From Bacillota bacterium (GTDB taxonomy: Bacteria; Bacillota; Clostridia; Saccharofermentanales; Fastidiosipilaceae), in contig JAEZWR010000026.1 of NCBI GenBank assembly GCA_023420115.1, positions 62,001 to 126,000 on the forward strand: a stretch of DNA of 64,000 nt. The letters run 5' to 3'. Of the stretch, positions 47,228 to 56,106 are shown one piece after another; position 1 is the first letter of the stretch; the number at the start of each line of letters is the position of its first letter. Under the pieces are notes generated by a model. The model was given only the letters and a program-made list of their open reading frames with translations, did not search any database and had not been told where the DNA came from. Both the position numbers and the translations under genes were made by a program.

Positions 47228-47303
47228 AAAGAGACTCAAATTTTAAGCTATAGAACTAAAAATCTATGGGTATATCAAGAGAGAATAAAAGATGAGTCTC
47301 TTT
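47228..47303 (+). terminator. Terminator or attenuator after the binding-protein gene
   Basis: AAAGAGACTCA (47228-47238) pairs perfectly with TGAGTCTCTTT (47293-47303), followed by ATTTTTC. It lies 30 bases before the first ATPase gene. Upstream, 47104-47155 holds a degenerate ~11-bp repeat (AATAAGGTTTA-like). Confidence 0.7.
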
Positions 47304-47332
47304 ATTTTTCTAAAACAAATAAGGAGCGAGAA

Positions 47333-48460
47333 ATGGCAAATATTTCGATTAAAGACCTATCTTTTTCCTTTCCATCTCATCAAATTTTCAAGAATTTTTC
47401 TTTAGAAATTGAGGATGGTAGTATTCTTGGTCTGATTGGTCCATCTGGTTGTGGCAAGACAACTTTAGCCAGAGCTATTGCTGGTCTTCTGACACCAGAT
47501 AGTGGTGAGATTTACATTGGTTCGCAATGTGTTTTTTCCAAAACTAAAAGAATCAATATCGCCCCAGAAAGACGCAATATCGGTATGGTTTTCCAAGATT
47601 ATGCTGTCTGGCCACACAAGTCTGTTTATAAGAATATTGAATATCCATTACAAAGGAAAAAGGTTAATAAGCAAGAGAGACCCAAACTAGTTGAGAGGGC
47701 GCTTGAGCAAGTTAGAATGAGTGACTATAAGGAACATATGCCTGTGCAGCTTTCTGGTGGTCAACAACAGCGTGTTGCTATAGCGAGAGCTTTGGTTTCT
47801 TCTAGTTCTTTTATGATCATGGACGAGCCTATCACGAACCTAGATGCTAAGCTCCGTGAGGAAATGGTTGACGAGATTAGAAATATCCAAAAAGAAAGTG
47901 GTACAACGATTATCTATATCACCCACGACCAAGAGACGGCACTCAAACTCTGCGACAAGATAGCGATTATGGATAAGAATGCCAATATTATTCAAATTGG
48001 TAAAGATGAAGAGATTATCTTGGAACCAAAGGATCGTTTTGTTTTTGAATTTATTGGTGTTTCAAACTTTTTGCCAATTAGGCTAAATAATGGTGAGATT
48101 TCTATCTTGGATAAGACGGGAACTCGCGCAGAGCTTTTTTCTACTTTAAATGAGTATAAGCATAGTAATCGTGTGAATATTAATTTGGAGGAGAATAAAG
48201 AGTATGAGCTCGCCTTCAGACCTCTGGATGTGAAGTTTAATAATGCTTCGAATTTAAAGGCGACTGTTGAGTCTAAGACCTTCCTAGGTAGTCACTATGT
48301 TTATTTCGTGAATTATTTGGGGCACAGTATCAGGGTTCAACAATCGACTCTGGACTCGTTGGATAAGAAGCTCCCAGAAGAGGGTGAGAAAGTTGGTATT
48401 GTGATTACTGCTTCAAATATTTATGAAAAGAAAGAGAGGACAGAAAATGAGCAAGAATAA
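47333..48460 (+). CDS. ABC transporter ATP-binding protein 1 (FbpC/PotA-like)
   Basis: Importer ATPase: Walker A GPSGCGKTT (about 39), Q-loop VFQDYAVWPH, signature LSGGQQQR (about 139), Walker B FMIMDEP, switch THD. A C-terminal TOBE-like regulatory region (about 240-375) follows. RBS AAGGAGCG. It overlaps the permease gene by 14 bases. The region coding for residues about 264-272 contains mini-hairpin copy 11, in frame as RAELFST. It is one of two unlike ATPases in the operon. Confidence 0.93.
   Translation: MANISIKDLSFSFPSHQIFKNFSLEIEDGSILGLIGPSGCGKTTLARAIAGLLTPDSGEIYIGSQCVFSKTKRINIAPERRNIGMVFQDYAVWPHKSVYKNIEYPLQRKKVNKQERPKLVERALEQVRMSDYKEHMPVQLSGGQQQRVAIARALVSSSSFMIMDEPITNLDAKLREEMVDEIRNIQKESGTTIIYITHDQETALKLCDKIAIMDKNANIIQIGKDEEIILEPKDRFVFEFIGVSNFLPIRLNNGEISILDKTGTRAELFSTLNEYKHSNRVNINLEENKEYELAFRPLDVKFNNASNLKATVESKTFLGSHYVYFVNYLGHSIRVQQSTLDSLDKKLPEEGEKVGIVITASNIYEKKERTENEQE
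48123..48147 (+). repeat. Mini-hairpin/T-run element, copy 11, inside the first ATPase gene
   Basis: CTC-GCGCA-GAG-C, six T, CTACTTT, sense strand. In frame it encodes RAELFST in the C-terminal regulatory domain. Confidence 0.65.
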
Positions 48461-50234
48461 AGATTTAGATTCCTTATATCCACAAAGAAAGTCCTCAAAG
48501 TTACAAGCTCTCAAGGGTAAATTGGGGCTGAATAGAAGCGACCTAGATAAGATGAATGGCAAGAGATTTAATTTGGACTTGTGTCTCACGATCTTGAGTT
48601 TCATTTTCTTGATCATCGTTGTTGTTATTCCAATGATGATGATTATTTATAATGTTTTCTTCTCGAATGGTAGCTTCGATCTTGGTATGTTAAAGAGAGT
48701 TCTCTTGGATAAAGAGAATATTGGCGCGATGCTGAACACGATCATTATTGCTTTTGCCGTAACTGTGTTGGGAACTATCGTCGGTCTATTTTTTGCCTGG
48801 TTACTCGGTAGGTCTGATATTCCTCTAAAAGGACTAATGCGTTCACTATTTAATATCCCTTATATGTTTCCACCCTTTTTCGGTGCGATGGCCTGGGACT
48901 TGCTTCTATCTTCGAGAGGTGGTTATTTCAACAATTGGTATATGCATGTGACTGGTGCTAAGTCTGCCCTTTTCAATATTAATTCAATTGGTGGAATTAT
49001 CTTCGTCGAGTTGTCATATTACTTCCCATTCGTGTTTATGCAAGTTGTTAGTGCCTTGGAGCGTATGGATCCGACCTTAGAAGAATCAGCGAGAATTGCA
49101 GGTGCTAAGCAATCTTATGTTATTAGAAAGATAACTTTACCACTTGTTAAGCCAGCTATTGCTTCTGGAGCCTTACTAATTTTAACCTCTTCTCTTTCTC
49201 ACTTCGGTGTTCCTAGTATCTTAGGTTTCTCACAGAAAATATACACCTTGCCAACGAGAATTTACGACCTTATCAATAGATCATCTGGTGACTTCCAAGG
49301 TATCAGAGAAGGTGCAACTCTTTCGATTCTCTTGGTTATTGTTGTTATGCTAGCTCTACTATTGCAAAGGGTAGTCCTTAAATCTGGTAACTACGATATC
49401 ATCAAGGGTAAGTCGATGCGCCCGATGTTAATTCACTTGCACGGTGCTAAGTGGCCTCTCTTGATTGTTTCACTTCTATTCTTAGGTTTAGTTGTTGTTG
49501 TACCTTTGGTAATGATTTTCCTAGTTGGTCTACTCAAGGCTTACGGTCTACCACTACTACCACAAAATTTCAGCTTAAAGAATTATAGCGACATCTTAAT
49601 GCACAATAAGATGGTCACAGATTCCATAACAAACTCATTATTCTTGTCTGTCTCAGCTGGTGTAATTTGTATGTTGTTCGGTGTCATGATTGCCTACGTT
49701 ATTACAAAAATCAAACCACGTGGCAAGGGTGTCCTAGAAGTTGTATCTTTGTTACCTTATTCAATTCCAGGTATCGTTCTAGCTATCGGTGTAATTTTAG
49801 CTTGGTCTGGTAAATTGGGTATAAATCTCTATAACAGCATTTGGATTATCTTGATTGCCTATTTAGCAAGATATCTGGCCTTCTCAATGAAATCAGCTTC
49901 AGCTTCCTTGCAACAAGTTCACTACTCATTAGAAGACGCTGCGAGAAACTGCGGTGCAACGCACTTCGAAGCCCTGCGCGATGTCACTATCCCACTTATT
50001 AGACCCGCTATGATCAGTGGTTTCTTCCTAATTTTCTTACCTGCGATGCGTGAGCTGACAACTTCTGTTCTCCTATATGGTCCATACTCAAGAACTTTAG
50101 GTGTTGCTATCTACTCATTAAAGAGTGATGGTTATATAGTTCAGGCTTCAGCCTTGGCTTCTGTCGCAATTGTCATAATCTTCGTATGTAATGCAATCGT
50201 CAGATGGATTACTGGTGACAGGAAGCTTAAGTAA
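48447..50234 (+). CDS. ABC transporter permease, duplicated (FbpB-like)
   Basis: About 595 residues with two homologous six-helix halves, each carrying an EAA coupling motif (EESARIAGAKQSYVIRKITLPL in the first half, EDAARNCGATHFEALRDVTIPLI in the second). This is the fused permease of iron(III)-type importers. I chose the ATG at 48447, preceded by GAGAGG seven bases upstream, over an upstream ATG at 48423. Its N-terminal 45 residues are basic and cytoplasmic. Confidence 0.93.
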   Translation: MSKNKDLDSLYPQRKSSKLQALKGKLGLNRSDLDKMNGKRFNLDLCLTILSFIFLIIVVVIPMMMIIYNVFFSNGSFDLGMLKRVLLDKENIGAMLNTIIIAFAVTVLGTIVGLFFAWLLGRSDIPLKGLMRSLFNIPYMFPPFFGAMAWDLLLSSRGGYFNNWYMHVTGAKSALFNINSIGGIIFVELSYYFPFVFMQVVSALERMDPTLEESARIAGAKQSYVIRKITLPLVKPAIASGALLILTSSLSHFGVPSILGFSQKIYTLPTRIYDLINRSSGDFQGIREGATLSILLVIVVMLALLLQRVVLKSGNYDIIKGKSMRPMLIHLHGAKWPLLIVSLLFLGLVVVVPLVMIFLVGLLKAYGLPLLPQNFSLKNYSDILMHNKMVTDSITNSLFLSVSAGVICMLFGVMIAYVITKIKPRGKGVLEVVSLLPYSIPGIVLAIGVILAWSGKLGINLYNSIWIILIAYLARYLAFSMKSASASLQQVHYSLEDAARNCGATHFEALRDVTIPLIRPAMISGFFLIFLPAMRELTTSVLLYGPYSRTLGVAIYSLKSDGYIVQASALASVAIVIIFVCNAIVRWITGDRKLK

Positions 50235-50248
50235 GGGAGGCAAAAATT

Positions 50249-51448
50249 ATGAATGTAAATATTGATAAAAATATGAACGAGACAACAAATATAAATACTA
50301 ACGAGAGCACTCTTGAGACTTTAAATAACAAAAGTGAAATCTTATTAAAAGACGTCGCGAAGCGCTTTTATACCAAAAAATTAGGTGAAGTTGTTGCTGT
50401 TGAAAATTTGAATCTCGATATTAAGACGGGTGAATGTTTCTCTTTCTTGGGACCATCCGGCTGTGGTAAGACGACGAGTTTGAGAATGATTGCTGGCTTC
50501 GAGGACTTGAGCGAGGGTGAGATTTATTTGTCGGGAAAACTGGTTTCAAGTAGCAAGAAGCACAAATATATTCCACCTGAAGAGAGAGGACTTGGCATGG
50601 TCTTCCAGGCTTTTGCGGTCTGGCCTCACATGAATGTCTTCGATAATGTTGCCTTTCCTCTGAAGGTGCAAAAGAGACCTAGTGCTGAGATTAGAGAACG
50701 TGTCGCCAAGGCGCTAAAACACACTTCTTTAGACGGTTTAGAAAAAGTTTACCCCTCTGATTTGTCTGGTGGTGAGCAACAGAGAATTGCATTGGCGAGA
50801 GCTATCGTCACTAATCCCCGTGTTCTCCTTTTAGACGAGCCTCTTTCAAACTTGGATCCACACTTGAGAGAGACGATGCGTTTCGAAATAAAGAATTTGC
50901 AAAAAGAGTTCGGTTTCACGATTATTTTCGTCACCCACGACCAATCGGAAGCAATGGCAATTTCTGACAGAATGATGGTCATGGACATGGGTCACCAAGT
51001 GCAAATAGGCAGTCCAGAAGAACTCTACAATCGCCCAGTTAATAGGTTCGTCCATTCATTCTTAGGCGAGTCAAGTTTCACAGAAGTCACGGTGAAAAAT
51101 GGCAAAGTCTACATCGAGGGCGAAAAAGAAGCTCTCCCCATTTCAGCTCCAAAGGGCACAGATGGCAAGAGACTAATAGGCACGAGACCAAACACCGTAG
51201 AAATTCTCCCAGGTAAGCAAGAGCTCACGACTGACCACGTCTATGGCAAAGTCAGCAAGAGAATTTTCTTACCAGACTTCAGCGAATACATCGTCCAAGT
51301 TGGCGAACAATTCATCAAGGTTCAAAGTTCTCACCACGTCCACTTAAAAGAGGGCGATTCCTGTACCTTGAGACTTCCTGGTATCATGTGGTACGAGGCA
51401 GAAGACGAAGCAACAATTAGGGAGAGAAATAGAAGACAATTGGTTTAA
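50249..51448 (+). CDS. ABC transporter ATP-binding protein 2 (PotA/FbpC-like)
   Basis: A second importer ATPase in the same operon, clearly different from the first. Walker A GPSGCGKTTS (about 72), Q-loop VFQAFAVWPHM, signature LSGGEQQR, Walker B LLLDEPLSNLDPH, switch THD, then a TOBE-like C-terminal domain. The N-terminal 32 residues are rich in Asn and Thr and are not part of the domain. RBS AAGGGAGG, 14 bases after the permease. Since the permease has two halves, the two ATPases may form a heterodimer, or they may be alternatives. Confidence 0.93.
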   Translation: MNVNIDKNMNETTNINTNESTLETLNNKSEILLKDVAKRFYTKKLGEVVAVENLNLDIKTGECFSFLGPSGCGKTTSLRMIAGFEDLSEGEIYLSGKLVSSSKKHKYIPPEERGLGMVFQAFAVWPHMNVFDNVAFPLKVQKRPSAEIRERVAKALKHTSLDGLEKVYPSDLSGGEQQRIALARAIVTNPRVLLLDEPLSNLDPHLRETMRFEIKNLQKEFGFTIIFVTHDQSEAMAISDRMMVMDMGHQVQIGSPEELYNRPVNRFVHSFLGESSFTEVTVKNGKVYIEGEKEALPISAPKGTDGKRLIGTRPNTVEILPGKQELTTDHVYGKVSKRIFLPDFSEYIVQVGEQFIKVQSSHHVHLKEGDSCTLRLPGIMWYEAEDEATIRERNRRQLV

Positions 51449-51514
51449 TGCGTTTCTTAAATACAAGCGACTGACAGACTAAATGTCTAATAATCTAATA
51501 AATAATTAAAAAAT

Positions 51515-51586
51515 AAAAGGGGGAAAAAAGCCGCTCCGCGATCTATGTTTAATAGGTCCTCGGTAGAACTTTACCCCCATACTTTT
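51515..51586 (+). terminator. Operon terminator enclosing mini-hairpin element copy 12
   Basis: AAAAGGGGG (51515-51523) pairs with CCCCC and flanking T bases (51574-51585), followed by T-rich sequence. Inside, 51524-51540 read on the minus strand is CGC-GGA-GCG-GC then six T. Confidence 0.5.
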
Positions 51587-51657
51587 ATCTTGCTAAAATT
51601 AATTCTAAGTTCTTAAGTACTTATTGGCTGAATCCCCAGACTAGACTAGAACTAATC

Positions 51658-52719
51658 TTATTTTGCAACTTCAATTGTAATCTTATCTTCTTGTGGAACG
51701 ATATTTTCCAAAGCGAATTCCATCTTGTTAATTGTCACATTATCAATGAAGTTCATAGCGTTAGGTGTATTGATATTCTCACCTGTTGTAGCCATAATTT
51801 TCATATACATCTCGATGTAAGAAGCTAAGTCTAAGCTGATTGCAGTGATTGCCTTGGAATCTGTTGAATAGGTCAAATTAATTGGTAAAACTAATGTCTC
51901 AATATTTGTTGCCTTCTTCACCTTATCGATTCCCTCGTGCATCTTCTCGATACCCTCTTTTTGCTTCTCTTCACTGAGTTTCTCGCCATTTTGATCCAAA
52001 TAACCTTTCTCAGCTGCGTAAGGAACTAGCTCATCGATATTCTCTTCGATTGGAATCAAAGCGAGAATCTTGAGACTACCATCTTTTTCTTCCACCTGAC
52101 GGAGATCATATTTTAACTTAGAAACAACGTCCAAAACCTTATTTGTATTTTCGTCGACTTTCAACTCTTGAGTATCAATTTGTGGACCTTCACCTGGGAA
52201 ATTGCTCTTGGTTGTAACAATGTACTTCTTCTCGCTATCAGTCGAACTTGGATCCAAGGTAATTGTGACCTCTGGCTCTTGCTCAATCTTAAAAGCATCA
52301 GAAATATTGATGTTTGCCTTACCTAGTAAAGAAAGCTCATTATCAGAGTTCTTTTGCATTTTACCAGCGTAAGTAACAACGTATGTGGTATGGGCATCAG
52401 CCTTGGCATCAACAGTCAAATTTAGGTCAGCTGTCAAATTCTTCGTAGGCAATTGGAGCAAGAATTCTAAGATGTTCTTCTCGTCTTGACCCATGACCTT
52501 ATCATATTGGGCATAAGTTCTTAAGTCGAAAGTTTTCGCTATCTCTTCCAAGTTGGACGAGGTAGTTGTTTGCGATTCTTGTGTACCTTGAGACTCTTGT
52601 ACTTCTTGACTTTCACTTGCTTGACTTGCCTCGCTACTTTCGCTCGCCATTAAGCTTGGTCCTACCATTAAAAATGAAGCTAAAATCAAAGCTGATATTT
52701 TCGAAAAACTTTTCTTCAT
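51658..52719 (-). CDS. Secreted protein of unknown function
   Basis: Not recognised with certainty. It has a signal peptide of about 25 residues without lipobox Cys, then a Ser/Glu/Gln-rich linker (about 26-56, ESSEASQASESQ) and a folded domain of about 290 residues. The domain is rich in beta strands with Asp, Thr and Lys, and resembles the DUF6612/LolA-like secreted proteins of Firmicutes only loosely. ATG at 52719 has GGAGGG five bases upstream; the TTG at 52731 overlaps that RBS. Preceded by mini-hairpin element copy 13 and by a terminator of the LPXTG gene. Confidence 0.65.
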   Translation of the reverse strand: MKKSFSKISALILASFLMVGPSLMASESSEASQASESQEVQESQGTQESQTTTSSNLEEIAKTFDLRTYAQYDKVMGQDEKNILEFLLQLPTKNLTADLNLTVDAKADAHTTYVVTYAGKMQKNSDNELSLLGKANINISDAFKIEQEPEVTITLDPSSTDSEKKYIVTTKSNFPGEGPQIDTQELKVDENTNKVLDVVSKLKYDLRQVEEKDGSLKILALIPIEENIDELVPYAAEKGYLDQNGEKLSEEKQKEGIEKMHEGIDKVKKATNIETLVLPINLTYSTDSKAITAISLDLASYIEMYMKIMATTGENINTPNAMNFIDNVTINKMEFALENIVPQEDKITIEVAK

Positions 52720-52783
52720 ATTTCCCTCCAAAAAATTTTATGCATATCATTATAACCGATTAAGTCTCGTACAAGTTGCCAAA

Positions 52784-52805
52784 AGTAGAAAAAAACACTT
52801 CCGTG
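52784..52805 (-). repeat. Mini-hairpin/T-run element, copy 13
   Basis: Minus strand CAC-GGAA-GTG, then seven T and CTACT. It lies just upstream of the secreted protein gene and overlaps the outer part of the terminator that follows. Confidence 0.6.
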
Positions 52806-52812
52806 TGAAAAA

Positions 52813-52842
52813 AGAGTCCTAATATTTGGCTCTCAGGACTCT
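52813..52842. terminator. Terminator of the LPXTG gene
   Basis: AGAGTCCT (52813-52820) pairs with AGGACTCT (52835-52842), with A-run and TGTTTT outside, 36 bases after the stop of the LPXTG-encoding frame. Confidence 0.8.
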
Positions 52843-52877
52843 TGGTGTTTTCTAAAACTCTTTACATAAGTTATTAA

Positions 52878-53285
52878 TTACTGCTTGTCTTCTTGTTTCT
52901 TTCTGATGATTACTAAGGCTGAACCAGCTAATAATACGCTTGCTAATACTAAGTAATTTGCACTTTCACCAGTTGCTGGAAGACTATTTTGTGTTTTCTT
53001 TACAACTTTTTTCTCTGTCTTCTTATCAGATGTTGATTCTGATATTGAAGGATCTTGAGATGTGCTGTCTGTGGTTTCATCTTGGGTAGTGGGAACAGGA
53101 TAAATTGTATTTAGAACATATTCATCATCAGAAATTGGATCTTGAAGATTGAAATGTACAGAATATCGTCTGTAAGAACCATTAAATACAGTTACTTCTT
53201 CAGGTTTAACAATTACTTCTGATCTAAATTTTCTGGCAAGTTCTTTTGAAGCTGGATTATTAATGCTAACAACCTTAAAAATCAT
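52878..53285 (-). CDS. C-terminal frame of the LPXTG protein with sorting signal
   Basis: 135 codons from an ATG whose ATGA overlaps the stop of the middle frame. About 75 residues continue the beta domain (SKELARKFRSEVIVKPEE), then a Thr/Ser/Asp-rich wall spacer, SLPATGE, a hydrophobic helix and a positive tail. It lacks any signal peptide, so it makes sense only as the end of the upstream frames. Re-initiation would give a cytoplasmic fragment. Confidence 0.55.
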   Translation of the reverse strand: MIFKVVSINNPASKELARKFRSEVIVKPEEVTVFNGSYRRYSVHFNLQDPISDDEYVLNTIYPVPTTQDETTDSTSQDPSISESTSDKKTEKKVVKKTQNSLPATGESANYLVLASVLLAGSALVIIRKKQEDKQ

Positions 53286-54205
53286 TGTTCATTATTTTCC
53301 AACTCTTCTTTAGTCATTCGAATCCAAGTACCAGTTGAAGCAGACGGAGGTATTTGTAGCTCTTGATTTCCTACTGTTACTTTAGACTTATAAGATAAAA
53401 TAAGTCTGGCATCATCTCTTTGAAAAGGATAGTATGTAGATCCATCTTTTCCTTTAAATGCTACATGTGTAAATTGTACATATGCGTATGCGTATTCTGT
53501 TTTTACTTTCTGAGAATCTGTATCTAGAATTAAAATTGGCAACACATCATTACTCTCTATATGTCGGGCATATGTATAAGAATCTGGTAAATCATATACA
53601 TAGATATCGTAGGATAGAGGATATACTTTATCAGTTCCCTCCACATATATATTCTTAGGTATGTTGACATCAACATTAAATGTATTTTTAGTTAAATCAC
53701 TTGTATCGACTATAATATCATTCACATAGTATCTCATTGTTCCAGAATTTATTGGCTCACCTTGCCAATCTACACGAGCAAATGCCTCGACTTCTAAATG
53801 AAGCTCTTTTTGTGGATTGGAACCATCTCTATCTTCCAATGTTATAACTATAGTTGCAGGACTTTCCTTATCTAGTTTAACTTTTTTTTCGTATGGCTTG
53901 CCTTCCTCTGGATTCTCTTCACCCTCTGCAGGATTTTCAGCATCTTCGCCTGGAGTTTCTTCATTCTCTTTTGGTGTTTCTTCACCTTCGTTTACGGGAG
54001 TTTCTTCACCATCTTCTTTAGGAGCATTTTCTCCTTCTTCTGGAGTACCTTCTCCTTCAGTTTTAGGGTCCTCTTCACCCTCTGCTACTGGAGTACCCTC
54101 ATCTACAGGAGCTCCTTCATCTACTTTGCCTTCGCCATTTTCTGTACCTGGCTCAGCTGTATCACCTGCGACTGCACCTGTATCTGGTGAACTGCTTCCT
54201 CTGCC
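53282..54205 (-). CDS. Middle frame of the LPXTG protein (E/P-rich repeats and beta domain)
   Basis: Open from just after a TAA at 54208. It starts with an acidic, proline- and threonine-containing stretch of short repeats (EGEENPEEG, EGEETP, EGTPEEGENAP), then a folded domain from about 53870 (VIVITLEDRDG-like start, IYVYDLPDSYTYARHIESND). No start codon with RBS lies in this frame; a TTG at 53839 is inside the domain. Translation must therefore come from the signal-peptide frame by a frameshift, or the gene is inactive. Confidence 0.55.
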   Translation of the reverse strand, partial: GRGSSSPDTGAVAGDTAEPGTENGEGKVDEGAPVDEGTPVAEGEEDPKTEGEGTPEEGENAPKEDGEETPVNEGEETPKENEETPGEDAENPAEGEENPEEGKPYEKKVKLDKESPATIVITLEDRDGSNPQKELHLEVEAFARVDWQGEPINSGTMRYYVNDIIVDTSDLTKNTFNVDVNIPKNIYVEGTDKVYPLSYDIYVYDLPDSYTYARHIESNDVLPILILDTDSQKVKTEYAYAYVQFTHVAFKGKDGSTYYPFQRDDARLILSYKSKVTVGNQELQIPPSASTGTWIRMTKEELENNEQ

Positions 54206-54556
54206 TTAATGTAAGATGTGCTTACGACAGTATTTACTAACAAAGCAGTTGCAAGTAATAGAGCTTTTGCACCCTTAATTAAATTGATTTTCATAATTCC
54301 TCCACTAAATTAATCAACTTTAAAAATTTTTATTGATTATTTGTTAATTGTTTATGAACACTAACCATTGTCAAATTCAGAACTATAAAAGTCAACGATT
54401 TCATTTTTAAAAACTTACTTTTCGGCAAAAAAATAACGAAAAAAATCGCTTTTGGGCGTACCCCCCCATTTGAAGTTTTTTAATACTTTATATATGAGAT
54501 AAAAACGAAACATTTTAGCCGTCACCAGCTTTCAAACTAAGCAAAATACATAAAAA

Positions 54557-54577
54557 CTCGGCAGAGCTTTTTTCAAC
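54557..54577 (+). repeat. Mini-hairpin/T-run element, copy 14
   Basis: CTC-GGCA-GAG-C, six T, CAAC, with AAAAA before it. It lies five bases after the oxidoreductase gene stop (minus strand) and could also terminate that gene. The 287-base gap 54295-54581 contains otherwise A/T-rich sequence and a run of seven C at 54464-54470. Confidence 0.65.
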
Positions 54578-54581
54578 ACAA

Positions 54582-55892
54582 CTATTCGAACTGCTTCACT
54601 TGATTATCATGGCGCGACTCTTCAAGGGCAAAAATCGCCAAATGTCCACGCACTGAATCGTCCAGAGTCGTGCAAGAATTAGAAACCTCTTCGCCATTCA
54701 GAAGCCTGACAAAATCGTCCATCAACCTGTATTCTCCACCATCGTGAATACCCTTGTGAAGCTCAGCGAAACCCGCCTCAACGCCGTCCAAATTTAGCGC
54801 CGTCAAATCAATGACGCTCTCATCGAAACCCAACTCACTAGCGGGGTTAATCGTCCTAATACTTATCTTTGAGTCCTCAAAAATTCCCTTGATCTCACCC
54901 TTAGTACCTAGAATGTGAATATTGCGCTCAGACCTCGCCGTACCTCCAACCATATTAAGACTTGCAGTCGCACCGTCCTCGAACTCAATCAAGACAGATT
55001 GATGGTCAACTACATCGTGCTTCGTATTCCAAACACAGTCGCCATACTGAGACTTCTCACGCAGAAATGTCTCTTTTTCCTCATAGCTCAAAACCTTATC
55101 CGAAGCAAAATCTTCCCAGACATAGTGTGCCCACCTTTTCTCATGGTCTAGATAATGTTTCTTCGCAGAATAATTACAAAGAGGCTCAATCTTACAATCT
55201 AAAAGACATCTAGTACCAGCACCACAAGGTTTCTTATCTGGCGAAAAGGCAAAATCGGAACCGAAACTAACCAGTTTCTTAACTCCAACCGAACTTTTTA
55301 GCCACATCAGAAGGTCAATATCGTGCGAACATTTCGAAAGAAGCATAGGGCAACCACACTCTTTTTCAGAACGCCACTTACCTCGTAAAAAAGACGTCGC
55401 CATGTGATAGTATGAAATATGTTCATTGAGCTGAATATTATAAATCTCACCAATCGTCCCCTTAGACAACTTTTCCTTGATCAATTGGTAAAAACTCGCA
55501 TAACGCAAAACATGGCAGATCAAGACTTTTCTCTTATATTTATAAGCTGCTTCACAAAGCGCCCTAACCTCATCCTTGTTGATAGCAAAAGGCTTCTCAA
55601 GCAAAATATCATAGCCCTTTTCCATTAAAGGAATAGAGCTTCTGACATGCTCTCTGTCCATCGTTCCGTTGATAATCGCATCGGCAAACTTTTCTTCTTT
55701 AGCAAGTTCAGAGGCGTTAATAAAAATTCGACTATCGTCAAGGTCATAAAGCCTCTTCATCTCGTCTCGTCTGTTTGGATTGGGTTCAGCAACACCGACT
55801 ATTTCCAATTTATCTGGGTGGAGTTTGGCGTAACTTGCGTAAATTTGAGCCCTGAAACCTGCGCCGACAACGATTGCTCTAATTTTTTTCAT
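54582..55892 (-). CDS. Gfo/Idh/MocA family oxidoreductase
   Basis: N-terminal NAD(P)-binding Rossmann fold (VVGAGFRAQIYASYAK, EPNPNRRDEM), the conserved LLEKPFA motif (EKP Lys), and a C-terminal Gfo-type domain. A Cys-rich insert (PCGAGTRCLLDCKIEPLC) sits near residue 225 and could bind metal, as seen in some members. Family enzymes oxidise or reduce sugars, inositols and amino sugars. RBS AAGAGG about 11 bases upstream. No partner genes are adjacent on the same strand, so the substrate is not deducible. Confidence 0.85.
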   Translation of the reverse strand: MKKIRAIVVGAGFRAQIYASYAKLHPDKLEIVGVAEPNPNRRDEMKRLYDLDDSRIFINASELAKEEKFADAIINGTMDREHVRSSIPLMEKGYDILLEKPFAINKDEVRALCEAAYKYKRKVLICHVLRYASFYQLIKEKLSKGTIGEIYNIQLNEHISYYHMATSFLRGKWRSEKECGCPMLLSKCSHDIDLLMWLKSSVGVKKLVSFGSDFAFSPDKKPCGAGTRCLLDCKIEPLCNYSAKKHYLDHEKRWAHYVWEDFASDKVLSYEEKETFLREKSQYGDCVWNTKHDVVDHQSVLIEFEDGATASLNMVGGTARSERNIHILGTKGEIKGIFEDSKISIRTINPASELGFDESVIDLTALNLDGVEAGFAELHKGIHDGGEYRLMDDFVRLLNGEEVSNSCTTLDDSVRGHLAIFALEESRHDNQVKQFE

Positions 55893-55992
55893 CGATCAAC
55901 GAACCTCTTTTGAACCACTTATTATTTTGCGTTATCATTTTACGCTATATTATAGGGGAAATTGGCTTAGCTAGAAACAGGTGGAAAAAGGT

Positions 55993-56016
55993 CACGGCAG
56001 TGCTTTTTTCTACTTT
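55993..56016 (+). repeat. Mini-hairpin/T-run element, copy 15
   Basis: CAC-GGCA-GTG-C, six T, CTACTTT, the full consensus, in the divergent gap between the oxidoreductase and cyclotransferase-like genes. Confidence 0.65.
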
Positions 56017-56106
56017 GATGAATTTATTGAAACTGGATTTGAATCTTTGCTTCTCACTCGAATTTTTCGCCTATTTTAGTTAATTTTCGCCAAATTTGAG
56101 GTGTTT

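Larger units (their letters stand above)
52878..54294 (-). pseudogene. LPXTG wall-anchored protein gene broken by two frameshifts
   Basis: Three pieces in three frames make one protein. A signal peptide (frame 54294 to stop 54121; MKINLIKGAKALLLATALLV) with RBS AGGAGG-like TGGAGGAAT before the ATG comes first. Then an E/P/T-rich repeat and beta-domain frame (about 54205-53282). Last is a tail with sorting signal LPATG, hydrophobic helix and RKKQEDKQ (53285-52878). Each junction is consistent with loss of one base: one between 54205 and 54124, one at the ATGA overlap 53282-53285. The first piece has no anchor and the last no signal peptide, so none can work alone. Could be decay, sequencing error, phase variation or recoding; no slippery heptamer was seen. 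Confidence 0.75.

Noticed and set aside
53817..54209. 130-codon Ser/Pro-rich plus-strand frame
   Set aside because: It is the antisense of the Glu/Pro/Thr repeat part of the broken LPXTG gene, with repetitive composition to match.
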